A DNA stretch of 64,000 nucleotides, from NCBI RefSeq assembly GCF_000718025.1, contig NZ_JODS01000038.1, positions 29,733 through 93,732 on the forward strand. The letters run 5' to 3'. Positions 8,290 through 16,975 of the stretch are shown here, in pieces. Position numbers and translations under genes: made by a program. The stretch's first letter is position 1, and every line of letters starts with the position of its first letter. The notes beneath the pieces were generated by a model, which was given only the letters and a program-made list of their open reading frames with translations, was not told where the DNA came from and ran no database searches. Origin of the DNA: Kitasatospora purpeofusca. Lineage in GTDB: Bacteria; Actinomycetota; Actinomycetes; Streptomycetales; Streptomycetaceae.

Positions 8290-10286
8290 CCCGCGACCTG
8301 CCCGGGACCCCCGGGCCCGACAGCGGTTCCGACCTCGGCCCCGACAACCGCCCCGACAACGGCCCCGACCTGGGGCCCGACCTGCTCGCCGAGGTGCTGG
8401 CGGGCCGGCCGGAGGCCTTCGCGCTGCTGCACCGGCCCGGTGCGGCCGGGGACACCGGTCCGGTGGTGGAGGTGCTGACCGGCTCGGTCGCGCTGCCCGC
8501 CACGCTGGCCGGCATCCCGCTGCCCGGCGCCGAGGAGGCCGCCGCCGCGGCACCCGTGGTCGGGGACCGGCACGAGGTGCTCGTGGTGGTCCCCTACCGG
8601 CAGCTCGCCGAGCGCGGCTTCGAGGCCGCCGACGACGGGACCCCGCTGGTGGCGATGACCGTCACCGGCCAGCAGCGGCTGCCGCTGGAGCGGGCGCTGG
8701 CCCGGATCCCGGACGTGGCGACCCCGCTGGCCGGCGGTGCCTTCGACGTCGACGACGAGGCCTACGGCGAGGTCGTGGGCCGCATCGTCAAGGAGATGAT
8801 CGGCACCGGCGAGGGCGCCAACTTCGTCATCAAGCGCACCTTCGTCGCCGACATCACCGACTTCGGGCCGCTGAGCGCGCCTGCGCTGTTCCGCCGGCTG
8901 CTGGAGCACGAGAGCGGCGCCTACTGGACCTTCCTGGTGCACACCGGGGAACGGACCCTGGTCGGCGCCTCGCCGGAGCGGCACGTCAGCCTCCGCGACG
9001 GCACCGCGGTGATGAACCCGATCAGCGGCACCTACCGCTACCCGCCGTCCGGGCCGACCCTCGCCGGCGTGCTGGAGTTCCTGGCGGACCGCAAGGAGAC
9101 CGACGAGCTCTACATGGTGCTCGACGAGGAACTCAAGATGATGGCCCGGATCTGTCCGGACGGCGGCCGGGCGGTGGGTCCCTACCTCAAGGAGATGGCC
9201 CGGCTCGCGCACACCGAGTACCTGATCGAGGGCCGGACCGATCGCGATGTGCGCGACATCCTGCGCGAGACGATGTTCGCGCCCACCGTGACGGGCAGCC
9301 CGGTGGAGAGCGCCTGTCGGATCATCCACCGGTACGAGCCGGGCGGCCGCGGCTACTACAGCGGGGTGGCCGCGCTGATCGGCCGGGACTCGGCGGGGGA
9401 GCGGGTCATGGACACCGCGATCCTGATCCGCACCGCGGACATCTCCGCACAGGGGCGGATCGGCATCGCCGTCGGCTCCACCATCGTGCGGCACTCCGAC
9501 CCGGCGTCGGAGGCGGCCGAGACGCGGGCCAAGGCGGCCGGGCTGGTCGCCGCGCTCGACGGCGGGCAGCAGCAGCGTTTCGCCGGCCACCCGAGCGTGC
9601 TCAGGGCGCTGGAGTCGCGCAACGACTCCATCGCCGACTTCTGGCTCGCCGAGACCGCGTCCCGGGCCTCCGCCCGGCCCGAACTGGCCGGGCGCAGCGT
9701 GCTGGTGATCGACGCGGAGGACACCTTCACCTCGATGATCGACCAGGAGCTGCGCTCCCTGGGCCTGCGGGTCACGGTCCGCCGGTTCGACGAGGAGTAC
9801 GCCTTCGAGGGTCACGACCTGGTCGTGATGGGGCCGGGGCCGGGTGATCCGCAGGAGGCCGCGCATCCCAAGATGCGCCATCTGCGGGCGGCGCTCGACA
9901 CCCTGCTGGCCGAGCGCCGGCCGTTCCTCGCGGTGTGCCTCAGCCACCAGCTGCTCGGGCTGCGGCTCGGGCTGCCGATCCGCCGCCGCGCGGTGCCCAA
10001 CCAGGGTGTGCAGAAGGAGATCGACCTGTTCGGCGGCGCCGAGCGGGTCGGGTTCTACAACACCTTCGCCCTGGTCGCCGAGGCGGAGGAGTTCGCCGCC
10101 GAGGGCGTGGGCCGGGTCCTGGTGAGCCGGGACCCGGAGAGCGGAGAGGTCCACGCGCTGCGCGGTCCCGGCTTCGCCTCGCTCCAGTTCCACCCCGAGT
10201 CCGTCCTCACCAGGGAGGGGCCGCGGATCGTGGCCACCGCCCTGTCAGGACTGCTCGGTCCGGCGCGGGTCCCCGACCCCGCCTGA
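8286..10286 (+). CDS. phzE: Aminodeoxyisochorismate synthase PhzE
   Basis: This 666-residue fusion converts chorismate and glutamine to 2-amino-2-desoxyisochorismate. The N-terminal half is an anthranilate-synthase-like chorismate domain (after a Pro/Asp/Gly-rich start of about 35 residues). The C-terminal part is a class I glutamine amidotransferase with nucleophile C551 in AVCLSHQ and H636/E638 in QFHPES. It is somewhat longer than Pseudomonas PhzE because of the N-terminal extension, which has GPD repeats. Its start overlaps phzD by 4 nt. A 275-bp gap follows before phzF. Confidence 0.95.
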   Translation: MTRDLPGTPGPDSGSDLGPDNRPDNGPDLGPDLLAEVLAGRPEAFALLHRPGAAGDTGPVVEVLTGSVALPATLAGIPLPGAEEAAAAAPVVGDRHEVLVVVPYRQLAERGFEAADDGTPLVAMTVTGQQRLPLERALARIPDVATPLAGGAFDVDDEAYGEVVGRIVKEMIGTGEGANFVIKRTFVADITDFGPLSAPALFRRLLEHESGAYWTFLVHTGERTLVGASPERHVSLRDGTAVMNPISGTYRYPPSGPTLAGVLEFLADRKETDELYMVLDEELKMMARICPDGGRAVGPYLKEMARLAHTEYLIEGRTDRDVRDILRETMFAPTVTGSPVESACRIIHRYEPGGRGYYSGVAALIGRDSAGERVMDTAILIRTADISAQGRIGIAVGSTIVRHSDPASEAAETRAKAAGLVAALDGGQQQRFAGHPSVLRALESRNDSIADFWLAETASRASARPELAGRSVLVIDAEDTFTSMIDQELRSLGLRVTVRRFDEEYAFEGHDLVVMGPGPGDPQEAAHPKMRHLRAALDTLLAERRPFLAVCLSHQLLGLRLGLPIRRRAVPNQGVQKEIDLFGGAERVGFYNTFALVAEAEEFAAEGVGRVLVSRDPESGEVHALRGPGFASLQFHPESVLTREGPRIVATALSGLLGPARVPDPA

Positions 10287-10561
10287 GCCGCCCGCCGCCC
10301 GGCACCGACGCCGGGCGGCCGGGCCGCCCCGGGACCGCCGGACCGGCGCTCTCCCCCGTGAGTGCCGGTCCGGCTCCCCCTGCCCGCCCGCGGCCGCGTC
10401 GCGATCCGGCGCGCGGCCCGGCGCACCGCGCCGTCCGAACGAGGCGCACCCGCGTGCTCCGGCCGGGCCGCACCCGCGTGCCCGGCGCCGGGGTGCGGCA
10501 CACCCCCGCCGCCGAGCCGCGGCCCGCAGTCCCCATGACGAGAACGAGAGCGGGAGGACCC

Positions 10562-11398
10562 ATGCACAAGTACGTCGTCGTCGACGCGTTCGCGCGCCGG
10601 CCCCTCACCGGCAATCCGGTGGCGGTCTTCTTCGGGGCCGACGACCTGTCCGGTGAGCAGATGCAGCGCATCGCCCGGGAGATGAACCTCTCCGAGACCA
10701 CCTTCGTCCTCACCCCCAAGCAGGGCGCGGACCACCATGTCCGGATCTTCACCCCGGTGAACGAACTCCCCTTCGCGGGGCACCCGTTGCTCGGTACGGC
10801 GATCGCGCTGGGCGGGCACACCGAGGCCGACACGCTGCGGATCGAGACCGCGATGGGCGTCATCCCGTTCGACCTGGAGCGGGTGGACGGCCGGACCGTC
10901 GCCACCAGCATGCGCCAGCCGGTGCCGGTCTGGGAGCCGTTCGAGCGGGCCGAGGAGCTGCTGTGGGCGCTCGGCGTCACCTCCTCGACGCTGCCGGTCG
11001 AGATCTACCGCAACGGCCCCCGGCACGTCCTGGTCGGCTTCGAGAGCGTCGAGGCGCTGTCCAAGGTGGACCCGGACCACCGCGCGCTGGCCCGCTTCCC
11101 GGACATGGCGACCAACTGCATCGCCGGCTCCGGGACCACCTGGCGCAACCGCATGTTCTCGCCCGCGTACGGGGTCGTGGAGGACGCCGCGACCGGCTCC
11201 GCCGCCGGTCCCATCGCCATCCACCTGGCCCGGCACGGCCTGGGCGCCTACGGGCGCCGCATCGAGATCACCCAGGGCGTCGAGATCGGCCGCCCCTCGC
11301 CGATGGGCGCGCTGGTGCACGGCGAGGGCGACCGCGTCGACAGCGTCGAGGTCTCGGGCCACGGTGTCGTCACCATCGAAGGAGTGCTGCATGTCTGA
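10562..11398 (+). CDS. phzF: Trans-2,3-dihydro-3-hydroxyanthranilate isomerase PhzF
   Basis: PhzF isomerises trans-2,3-dihydro-3-hydroxyanthranilate to the reactive ketone that dimerises to the phenazine core. The 278-residue protein keeps the catalytic residues at the exact positions of the Pseudomonas enzyme: E45 (NLSETTF), H74 (FAGHPLLG), D208 and S213 (EDAATGSAAGP). Its start lies 275 bp after phzE in a very GC-rich gap that could hold an internal promoter or processing site; I see no clear elements there. The end overlaps phzG by 8 nt (ATGTCTGA). Confidence 0.96.
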   Translation: MHKYVVVDAFARRPLTGNPVAVFFGADDLSGEQMQRIAREMNLSETTFVLTPKQGADHHVRIFTPVNELPFAGHPLLGTAIALGGHTEADTLRIETAMGVIPFDLERVDGRTVATSMRQPVPVWEPFERAEELLWALGVTSSTLPVEIYRNGPRHVLVGFESVEALSKVDPDHRALARFPDMATNCIAGSGTTWRNRMFSPAYGVVEDAATGSAAGPIAIHLARHGLGAYGRRIEITQGVEIGRPSPMGALVHGEGDRVDSVEVSGHGVVTIEGVLHV

Positions 11399-12095
11399 CC
11401 AGTCCGACCAGTCCGACCAGCCGGTACGGCCGGTACAGCCCGCGCCGGCCGAGCGGAAGCGGTCCGAGTCGCTGACCGGCACCGTCGCGCTCGACTTCCC
11501 GGAGTTCCGCACCCCGCCGGCCGAGCCGATGGGCCTGCTGAACTCCTGGCTGGCGGCCGCGGCCGAGCACGGCGTGCGGGAGCCCCGCGCGCTCGCGCTG
11601 GCCACCGCCGACGCCCGGGGCCGCAGCTCGTCCCGGATCCTGGTGATCAACCGGATCACCGAGACCGGGATCGTCTTCGCCACCCACGCCGACAGCCAGA
11701 AGGGCCGGGAGCTGGCGGAGAACCCGTGGGCGTCCGGCGTCCTGTACTGGCGCGAGACCAGCCAGCAGATCGTGCTGGCCGGGCCGGTGCGCCAGCTGCC
11801 CGACGCCACGGCGGAGGAGCTGTGGGCGGCCAGGGCGGTGTTCACCCACCCGATGACCACGGTGTCCCGGCAGAGCCGGCCGGTGGAGGACCTCGAGCAC
11901 TTCGAGGAGCTGCGGGCGAAGGCGCTGGAGCTGGGCCGGCCGCGGCAGCCGCTGCCGCGCCCCGAGTCCTACGTGGCCTTCGAACTCGTCCCCGACGCCC
12001 TGGAGTTCTGGGCCGACGGCACCGACCGGCTGCACGAGCGGCTGCGCTACGACCGCACCGCCGACGGCTGGGGGATCAGCCGGCTCCAGCCCTGA
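11391..12095 (+). CDS. phzG: FMN-dependent PhzG oxidase
   Basis: This is a 234-residue member of the pyridoxamine-phosphate-oxidase fold. PhzG is an FMN enzyme that oxidises the unstable tricyclic intermediates to (dihydro)phenazine carboxylic acids. Visible family stretches are RSSSRILVINRI near residue 77, TLYW-like VLYWRETSQQIVLAG, and a C-terminal basic region. The start overlaps the end of phzF, and the first residues are a SDQ triplet repeat from three direct copies of TCCGACCAG. That N-terminus is variable and probably disordered. Confidence 0.94.
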   Translation: MSDQSDQSDQPVRPVQPAPAERKRSESLTGTVALDFPEFRTPPAEPMGLLNSWLAAAAEHGVREPRALALATADARGRSSSRILVINRITETGIVFATHADSQKGRELAENPWASGVLYWRETSQQIVLAGPVRQLPDATAEELWAARAVFTHPMTTVSRQSRPVEDLEHFEELRAKALELGRPRQPLPRPESYVAFELVPDALEFWADGTDRLHERLRYDRTADGWGISRLQP

Positions 12096-12150
12096 CCCCC
12101 CGCACGGCCCGCCGCGCACCCCGACCGGCCCTACCTCCCGAGGAGATGTC

Positions 12151-12633
12151 ATGACCTCGCCACAGATCTTCACCGACCACCACGACCTGCGCGCCCGCAA
12201 CCGCCGGGCCGTCGAGCAGTACCTGGAGACCGGCCCGGAGGCCCGGCTGCGCCGCTACACCCTCTACACCGAGGACGGCACCGCCGCGCTCTTCTACACC
12301 GACATCGGCCGCCCGATCGTCGTCACCGGCCGGGAGAAGCTCAAGCGGCACAACGAGCTCTCGCTCGAAGTCCTGCCCGACTGGCGGTGGTTCGACGTCC
12401 ACGTGTACGAGACCCAGGACCCGGGCCAGGTCATGGTCGAGTGCGACGGCGAGGGCACCATCCGCTTCCCCGGCTATCCGGAGGGCCACTACCGCAACCA
12501 CTTCATCCACGGATTCACGCTCCGGGACGGCCTCATCGCCGCCAGCCGCGAGTACACCAACCCGATCGAGCACATGAAGTCGCTCGGCATCGAGACCCCG
12601 CACATCAGGCGGGACTGGATTCCCACCGACTGA
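12151..12633 (+). CDS. phzA: Phenazine biosynthesis protein PhzA/PhzB (copy 2)
   Basis: This is the second PhzA/B homologue (160 residues), with AGGAG ahead of its ATG. H67 and E134 keep the 67-residue spacing of the catalytic His/Glu pair, so unlike Pseudomonas PhzA, in which the His is lost, both copies here look catalytically competent. The two copies share long similar stretches (PDWxW, ETQDP, VECDG, NHFIH) and are clearly paralogues. It ends the biosynthetic part of the phz operon. Whether the copies form a heterodimer is not visible from sequence. Confidence 0.92.
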   Translation: MTSPQIFTDHHDLRARNRRAVEQYLETGPEARLRRYTLYTEDGTAALFYTDIGRPIVVTGREKLKRHNELSLEVLPDWRWFDVHVYETQDPGQVMVECDGEGTIRFPGYPEGHYRNHFIHGFTLRDGLIAASREYTNPIEHMKSLGIETPHIRRDWIPTD

Positions 12634-12683
12634 CCCGTCGGGCAGGGAGTCCGGGTGCCGGACGCGCGCGCGAAGGAGATTCG

Positions 12684-13307
12684 ATGGAGTTCCACTCGTG
12701 TCCCAGGAACCACGGACGGGAGGTCCCCGCGGCCGCGGGGTCCGTCCTCTGCGGCCCGTGCATCAGGCAGTTGGAACACACCCTGCGGGCCCTCCCGGAG
12801 CTGCACCAGGAGTGCCTGCACCACATCCAGACCGAGCCCCGGCGGCGCAACCCGACCCGGGTCTCCGGGAGCCGTCGCCGGGACCGGCTGAACCTGTCCG
12901 CGATCGACGCCCGCAACAACATCGTGGCGATCCTGGAGTCCTGGTCGCGGTTCGCCGCCGAGCGGCTCGGCACCACCGCGGTGATCCGCTCGGTGCCGCA
13001 CCTGACCCGGTTCCTCGACCGCCACCTGGACTGGCTCACCGCACAGCCGCCGGCCGCCGACTTCGCCGACGAGATCGAGGACCTGCGGCTCGAACTGCTC
13101 AACGCGATCGACCCCGAGGCCGGCGACCGCGCGGTGCCCACCCGGGCCTGCGTGGTGGACGGCTGCCCCGGGACGATCGACGCCTCACCGCAGCACCACA
13201 ACGGGGGACGGACCAGCGTCGGCTGCTCGTCCGGACATTCATGGGGGATACGCGAATGGCTCACGCTACGGCACCTCTTGGACCAACCGCGAACGGCGGC
13301 CGTCTGA
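12684..13307 (+). CDS. Putative zinc-binding regulatory protein at the end of the phz operon
   Basis: This is a 207-residue protein of unknown function. It has two likely zinc sites: C6/H10/C23/C26 at the N-terminus and C156/C161/C181/H185 near the C-terminus, with a basic helical middle. It starts at an ATG with AAGGAGAT in front, 50 nt after phzA. The next gene overlaps its 3' end by 52 nt. It vaguely recalls OvmZ-type proteins found in Streptomyces biosynthetic and phage-like loci, but I cannot confirm that. Position and Cys/His layout suggest a pathway regulator acting with the HTH protein downstream. Confidence 0.7.
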   Translation: MEFHSCPRNHGREVPAAAGSVLCGPCIRQLEHTLRALPELHQECLHHIQTEPRRRNPTRVSGSRRRDRLNLSAIDARNNIVAILESWSRFAAERLGTTAVIRSVPHLTRFLDRHLDWLTAQPPAADFADEIEDLRLELLNAIDPEAGDRAVPTRACVVDGCPGTIDASPQHHNGGRTSVGCSSGHSWGIREWLTLRHLLDQPRTAAV

Positions 13308-13486
13308 GCCGGCCGCCCAGACACCGGCTCGTGCCGACGAACGTGGCCGCGCTCGCCGCGGGCGTCTCGGAGGCGACCATCCGCAAGTGGGTCAGCCGCG
13401 GCAAGATCACCCGCTACGGCACACCGGGCCGCTCGGAGTTCGACATCCAGGAACTCACCGAGATCGCCCTGCGCCGCCGGTCCTGA
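13256..13486 (+). CDS. Small helix-turn-helix protein (excisionase/MerR-like fold)
   Basis: This is a 76-residue protein. Residues about 25-72 form a winged-helix of the excisionase/MerR type: TNVAALAAGVSEATIRKW, then a basic wing RGKITRYG and a closing strand FDIQELTEIA. It overlaps the preceding zinc-protein gene by 52 nt, so the two are probably translationally coupled. An in-frame ATG at 13241 would add five residues. It is probably a DNA-binding regulator of the cluster; a phage-derived origin is an alternative. The operon ends with the strong hairpin at 13611. Confidence 0.72.
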   Translation: MAHATAPLGPTANGGRLSRPPRHRLVPTNVAALAAGVSEATIRKWVSRGKITRYGTPGRSEFDIQELTEIALRRRS

Positions 13487-13610
13487 CCGGCCGCGGGTGC
13501 CGACCCGGTGCGACAACCCCGCGGATCCATTGCCGGGCGGGCGGGAACACCGCCCGTCAACGGATCCGCGGGAGCTCCGGTACCGGCCGCCACGGCGGCC
13601 GGTGCGCCGG

Positions 13611-13655
13611 CGAAGGGGCCGGGGCTCTCCGAGCAGGAGAGCCCCGGCCCCTTCG
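13611..13655. terminator. Bidirectional terminator between phz and mevalonate operons
   Basis: A perfect 20-bp stem (13611-13630 with 13636-13655) with loop GAGCA lies between the convergent phenazine and mevalonate operons. It starts 4 nt from the HMG-CoA synthase stop, so it can end both transcripts. Confidence 0.85.
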
Positions 13656-13659
13656 CTTG

Positions 13660-14835
13660 TCAGCGCTTCTCGTAGATCCGCTTGTGCCCGCCGATGCCCG
13701 CCAGCCGGAACGGCCCGGTGGTCCCGGCCGGGGTCGGGTGGTCGCCGCCGTCGGTCGGGAAGCCCCACTCGTGCAGCTCGCGGTAGCGGTCGTAGCCGAT
13801 CGGCTGCCGCCGCTCGACCGCCTCCCGGTGCGCCTCCGTCCGCAGGTGCTCCCGGTAGCCGGGCACCACCGTCCCGGCGAAGAACTCCGCGACGCTGCCC
13901 GAGCCGTAGCTGAGGAAGCCCACCGCCTGCCCGTCGAGGTCCTCCGCCCCGTCGAGCAGCGCGGCCAGGCCCAGGTACACCGACGCGGTGTAGCTGTTGC
14001 CGATCACCGCGTTGTACCCGGTGGTGCGCCCGAGGGCCCGCTCGACGGCGGCCTCGTCGGTGTCGCGCCCGGCGGAGTTCAGCAGGTGCCGGTGCGCCTT
14101 GTAGGCCATCCTCGTGAACGGCTGGTGGTAGCAGAAGGCGCCGAAGTCCTCCAGCGGCCGGCCGCCCTGCTCGGAGTAGTCCTTCCAGGTGCCCTGCACC
14201 GCCTGGAGGTAGGCACCGATGGACTCCTGGCCGTCGACCAGCGCCGCGTCGCGGTAGTTCGGCCGCCAGAAGTCCATCACGTCCGCGGTGAACAGGCCCG
14301 AGGGGTCCTCGATCCGCACCAGCGCCGGGTCGGCGGTGACCAGCATCGCCACGGCGGCCGCGCCCTGGGTCGCCTCGCCGGGGCTGTCCAGCTCGTACTT
14401 GGAGACGTCGCTCGCCACCACCAGGACCTTCTGGGTGGGGTCGCGGTGGATCAGGCCGAGGGCGAACTGCAGGGCGGCGGTGGCCCCGTAGCAGGCCTGC
14501 TTGAGCTCGACCACCCGGGTCGCCGACGGCAGGCCGAGCAGCGAGTGCACGTACACGCCGGCGGCCTTCGCCTGGTCGATCGAGGACTCGGTGGCGAACA
14601 CCAGGGTCCGGATCCCGTCCGTGCCGTGCCGGGCGACGATCGGCGCGGCGGCCGTCGCGCCCAGGGTGACGATGTCCTCGTCGGCGGCCGGCACGCTCAT
14701 CGACCGCTGGCCGATGCCCGTGTGGTACTTGCCGACCGGGGTGCCGTTGTACTCCGCGAGCGCGGTGTGCGGCAGCACGAACTCGGTGGTCGCGAACGAC
14801 AGATCGTGGATTCCGACAGTGGCCCCGTTGGACAT
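13660..14835 (-). CDS. mvaS: Hydroxymethylglutaryl-CoA synthase
   Basis: This 391-residue enzyme condenses acetyl-CoA and acetoacetyl-CoA to HMG-CoA, the first committed step of the mevalonate pathway. Catalytic residues are visible as E83 (FATESS), C115 (KQACYGATAAL) and H237 (FCYHQPF). Length and spacing match bacterial HMG-CoA synthases. It is the last gene of the mevalonate operon and starts 2 nt after the HMG-CoA reductase stop. It ends beside the 20-bp terminator. Actinomycetes normally use the MEP pathway, so a mevalonate set marks supply for a special prenylated product. Confidence 0.95.
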   Translation of the reverse strand: MSNGATVGIHDLSFATTEFVLPHTALAEYNGTPVGKYHTGIGQRSMSVPAADEDIVTLGATAAAPIVARHGTDGIRTLVFATESSIDQAKAAGVYVHSLLGLPSATRVVELKQACYGATAALQFALGLIHRDPTQKVLVVASDVSKYELDSPGEATQGAAAVAMLVTADPALVRIEDPSGLFTADVMDFWRPNYRDAALVDGQESIGAYLQAVQGTWKDYSEQGGRPLEDFGAFCYHQPFTRMAYKAHRHLLNSAGRDTDEAAVERALGRTTGYNAVIGNSYTASVYLGLAALLDGAEDLDGQAVGFLSYGSGSVAEFFAGTVVPGYREHLRTEAHREAVERRQPIGYDRYRELHEWGFPTDGGDHPTPAGTTGPFRLAGIGGHKRIYEKR

Positions 14836-14837
14836 AC

Positions 14838-15896
14838 CTATACTCCGACCTTCTCCGTGTTGCCGCGTTCCAGGTGGACGTGGGCGCGCATCAGCTCGCC
14901 CGGGTTGGTCTGCGCCGCGAGCAGCGACAGCTCGCCGCAGAGCACGGTCGCCGCCGCGATCACGGCGAGCCGGCGGGCGTTCTCGCCGGGCTCGCGGTCG
15001 GCCCGGCAGCCCAGCCGGGCCAGGTTGGTCTCCACGAAGGCGAGCCCCTTGCCGTTGCCGACCGTGCCGACGATCAGGTTCGGCAGGGTGCAGGCGAAGT
15101 ACAGGTCGCCGTCGCGGTCCTCGGCCATCACGACGCCCTGCGAGCCCTCGACGATGTTGGCCGCGTCCTGGCCGGTGGCCAGGTAGAAGCCGAGCAGCAT
15201 GTTCGCGAAGTGGGCGTTCGCCGAGCGGATGCCGCCGGCGAGCAGGGTGCCGAGCATGTTCTTGCGGATGTTCAGCTGGACGATCTTCGCCGCGGTGGTG
15301 TGCAGCACCCCGGTGACGACCTCGCGCGGCACCAGCAGCTCGGTCACCACGTTCTTGCCCCGGCCGAGGATGCCGTTGACCGCGGTGGCCTTCTTGTCGG
15401 TGCAGTAGTTGCCCGAGATCGATCCGTAGGAGATGCCGGGGACGGTCTGCAGCAGGTGCTGCAGCAGCACGTCGGAGGCGAGGGTGGCCATGTTGTGCCC
15501 GGAGGCGTCGCCGGTGGTGAACTCGAACCGGACGAACAGCAGGTTGGCGTTGATCTCGTGCCGGACGCCGACGAGTTCGGCGAACCGGCTGCAGCCGCGC
15601 ACCACCTCCTGCAGCTCCGCGAAGCGGTCCCGGATGCTCCGGGCGGCGGCCAGCGCCGTCCCCGCGTCGGTCGCCTCGACCAGCACCGAGCGGGTCATCC
15701 GCTCGTCCACCAGGGTGGCGACGATGCCCTGCTCGGCGAGCATCGAGACCTTGGCGCCCCGGCCCACCGAGGGCCACAGCGGCGACTCGTAGGTGGCCAG
15801 CGGGACATGGGTCTCGGTGGTGGTGACGTTGCCCGAGATGCGCACCGGACCCACCCAGCGCATCGGGACGCCGGCGATGGCGTGGTCCTCGGTCAT
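14838..15896 (-). CDS. Hydroxymethylglutaryl-CoA reductase
   Basis: This 352-residue enzyme reduces HMG-CoA to mevalonate with two NADPH. Family motifs are GISYGSISGNYCTDKKA (catalytic Lys region), VEGSQGVV, and LAAQTNPGELMRAHVHLER with the late catalytic His. The length is close to the soluble 353-residue enzyme known from Streptomyces sp. CL190, and there is no membrane part. The start ATG overlaps the IPP isomerase stop (ATGA). Gene order here is the same as in the CL190 mevalonate operon. Confidence 0.95.
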   Translation of the reverse strand: MTEDHAIAGVPMRWVGPVRISGNVTTTETHVPLATYESPLWPSVGRGAKVSMLAEQGIVATLVDERMTRSVLVEATDAGTALAAARSIRDRFAELQEVVRGCSRFAELVGVRHEINANLLFVRFEFTTGDASGHNMATLASDVLLQHLLQTVPGISYGSISGNYCTDKKATAVNGILGRGKNVVTELLVPREVVTGVLHTTAAKIVQLNIRKNMLGTLLAGGIRSANAHFANMLLGFYLATGQDAANIVEGSQGVVMAEDRDGDLYFACTLPNLIVGTVGNGKGLAFVETNLARLGCRADREPGENARRLAVIAAATVLCGELSLLAAQTNPGELMRAHVHLERGNTEKVGV

Positions 15897-16975
15897 CGGA
15901 TGCCTCCGGTGGTGGTGGGCGCGGCGGCGGAGCGCCGGGCGAACTGCGCGGTGTCGATGCCGCGGTCGGCGCAGAACTCGCGCAGGGTGCCCTGGATCAG
16001 CAGGTCCCGGCCGGTCAGCGCGGCCGGGGTGGCCGCGCCGAGCATGGTCATCAGCGCCGCCAACTGGTCCAGCCAGCTGGACAGCTGGGTGACCAGCGCC
16101 TCCACGCCCTCGTCCATCAGGGTGCGCAGGAAGGTGCCGGACGCCCCGACGCCGTGGGCGCCGAGCGCCAGGGCGCGGGCCACGTCCAGCGGGTGGCGCA
16201 CACCGCCGGAGGCCAGCACCGGCAGGCCCACGTCCCGGCTGTCCAGCAGACAGGCGGCCGTGGAGAGGCCCCAGCCCTCCAGGAAGGTGTAGTCGCGCAG
16301 GTCGCGCCGGCCGTTCTCGATCCGGGCGAAGTCGGTGCCGCCCCGGCCGCCGAGGTCGGCCACCCGGACGCCCAGGTCGCGCAGGACCCGGACGGTGTCC
16401 CCGCTGAGGCCGAAACCGACCTCCTTGACGATGACCGGGACACCCACGCCCTCCACGATCCGGCCGATCTGCGGCACCCAGGCGGAGAAGGAGCGGTCGC
16501 CCTCCGGCATCACCGTCTCCTGGACGGTGTTGATGTGGATCTGCAGCGCGTCGGCCTTCAGCAGGTCGACGGCGCGGCGCGCCTTGTCGACCGAGGCGGT
16601 GGCGTTGACGTTGGCCAGGACGAAGCCGTCGGGGTTCTCCTCGCGCAGCACGCTGAAGGTGCCGGCGCAGGACTCGTCCTTGAAGTAGGCGCTCATCGAG
16701 CCGGAGGCGATCGGCACCCCGGTCTCCCGGGCGGCGATCGCGAGGTCGCGGTTGATTCTGCCGGTCATCTCGCTGCCGCCGGTCATGGCGTTGATGTACA
16801 GCGGGACCGGCCAGGAGAAGCCGGCGAACTCCGTGGCCAGCGACACGTCCGGACGGTCGATCCCGGCCAGGGCGTGGTGGACGAACGTCACCTCGTCGAA
16901 CTGGTTGCGTCCGACGTGGCCGTGCTGCTGCTCGACCGCGAGCCGGACGTGGTCGTCCTTGCGTTGAGAGATCAT
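15893..16975 (-). CDS. fni: Type II isopentenyl diphosphate isomerase (FMN)
   Basis: This 360-residue FMN- and NADPH-dependent enzyme interconverts IPP and DMAPP, the latter being the prenyl donor needed for phenazine prenylation. Visible are the N-terminal RKDDHV motif, NAMTGGS, HINTVQETVMPEGDR, and the flavin-phosphate binding VLASGGVRHPLDVARAL. The ATG at 16975 overlaps the phosphomevalonate kinase stop by 4 nt. Its presence inside the operon fits supply of dimethylallyl diphosphate. Confidence 0.96.
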   Translation of the reverse strand: MISQRKDDHVRLAVEQQHGHVGRNQFDEVTFVHHALAGIDRPDVSLATEFAGFSWPVPLYINAMTGGSEMTGRINRDLAIAARETGVPIASGSMSAYFKDESCAGTFSVLREENPDGFVLANVNATASVDKARRAVDLLKADALQIHINTVQETVMPEGDRSFSAWVPQIGRIVEGVGVPVIVKEVGFGLSGDTVRVLRDLGVRVADLGGRGGTDFARIENGRRDLRDYTFLEGWGLSTAACLLDSRDVGLPVLASGGVRHPLDVARALALGAHGVGASGTFLRTLMDEGVEALVTQLSSWLDQLAALMTMLGAATPAALTGRDLLIQGTLREFCADRGIDTAQFARRSAAAPTTTGGIR

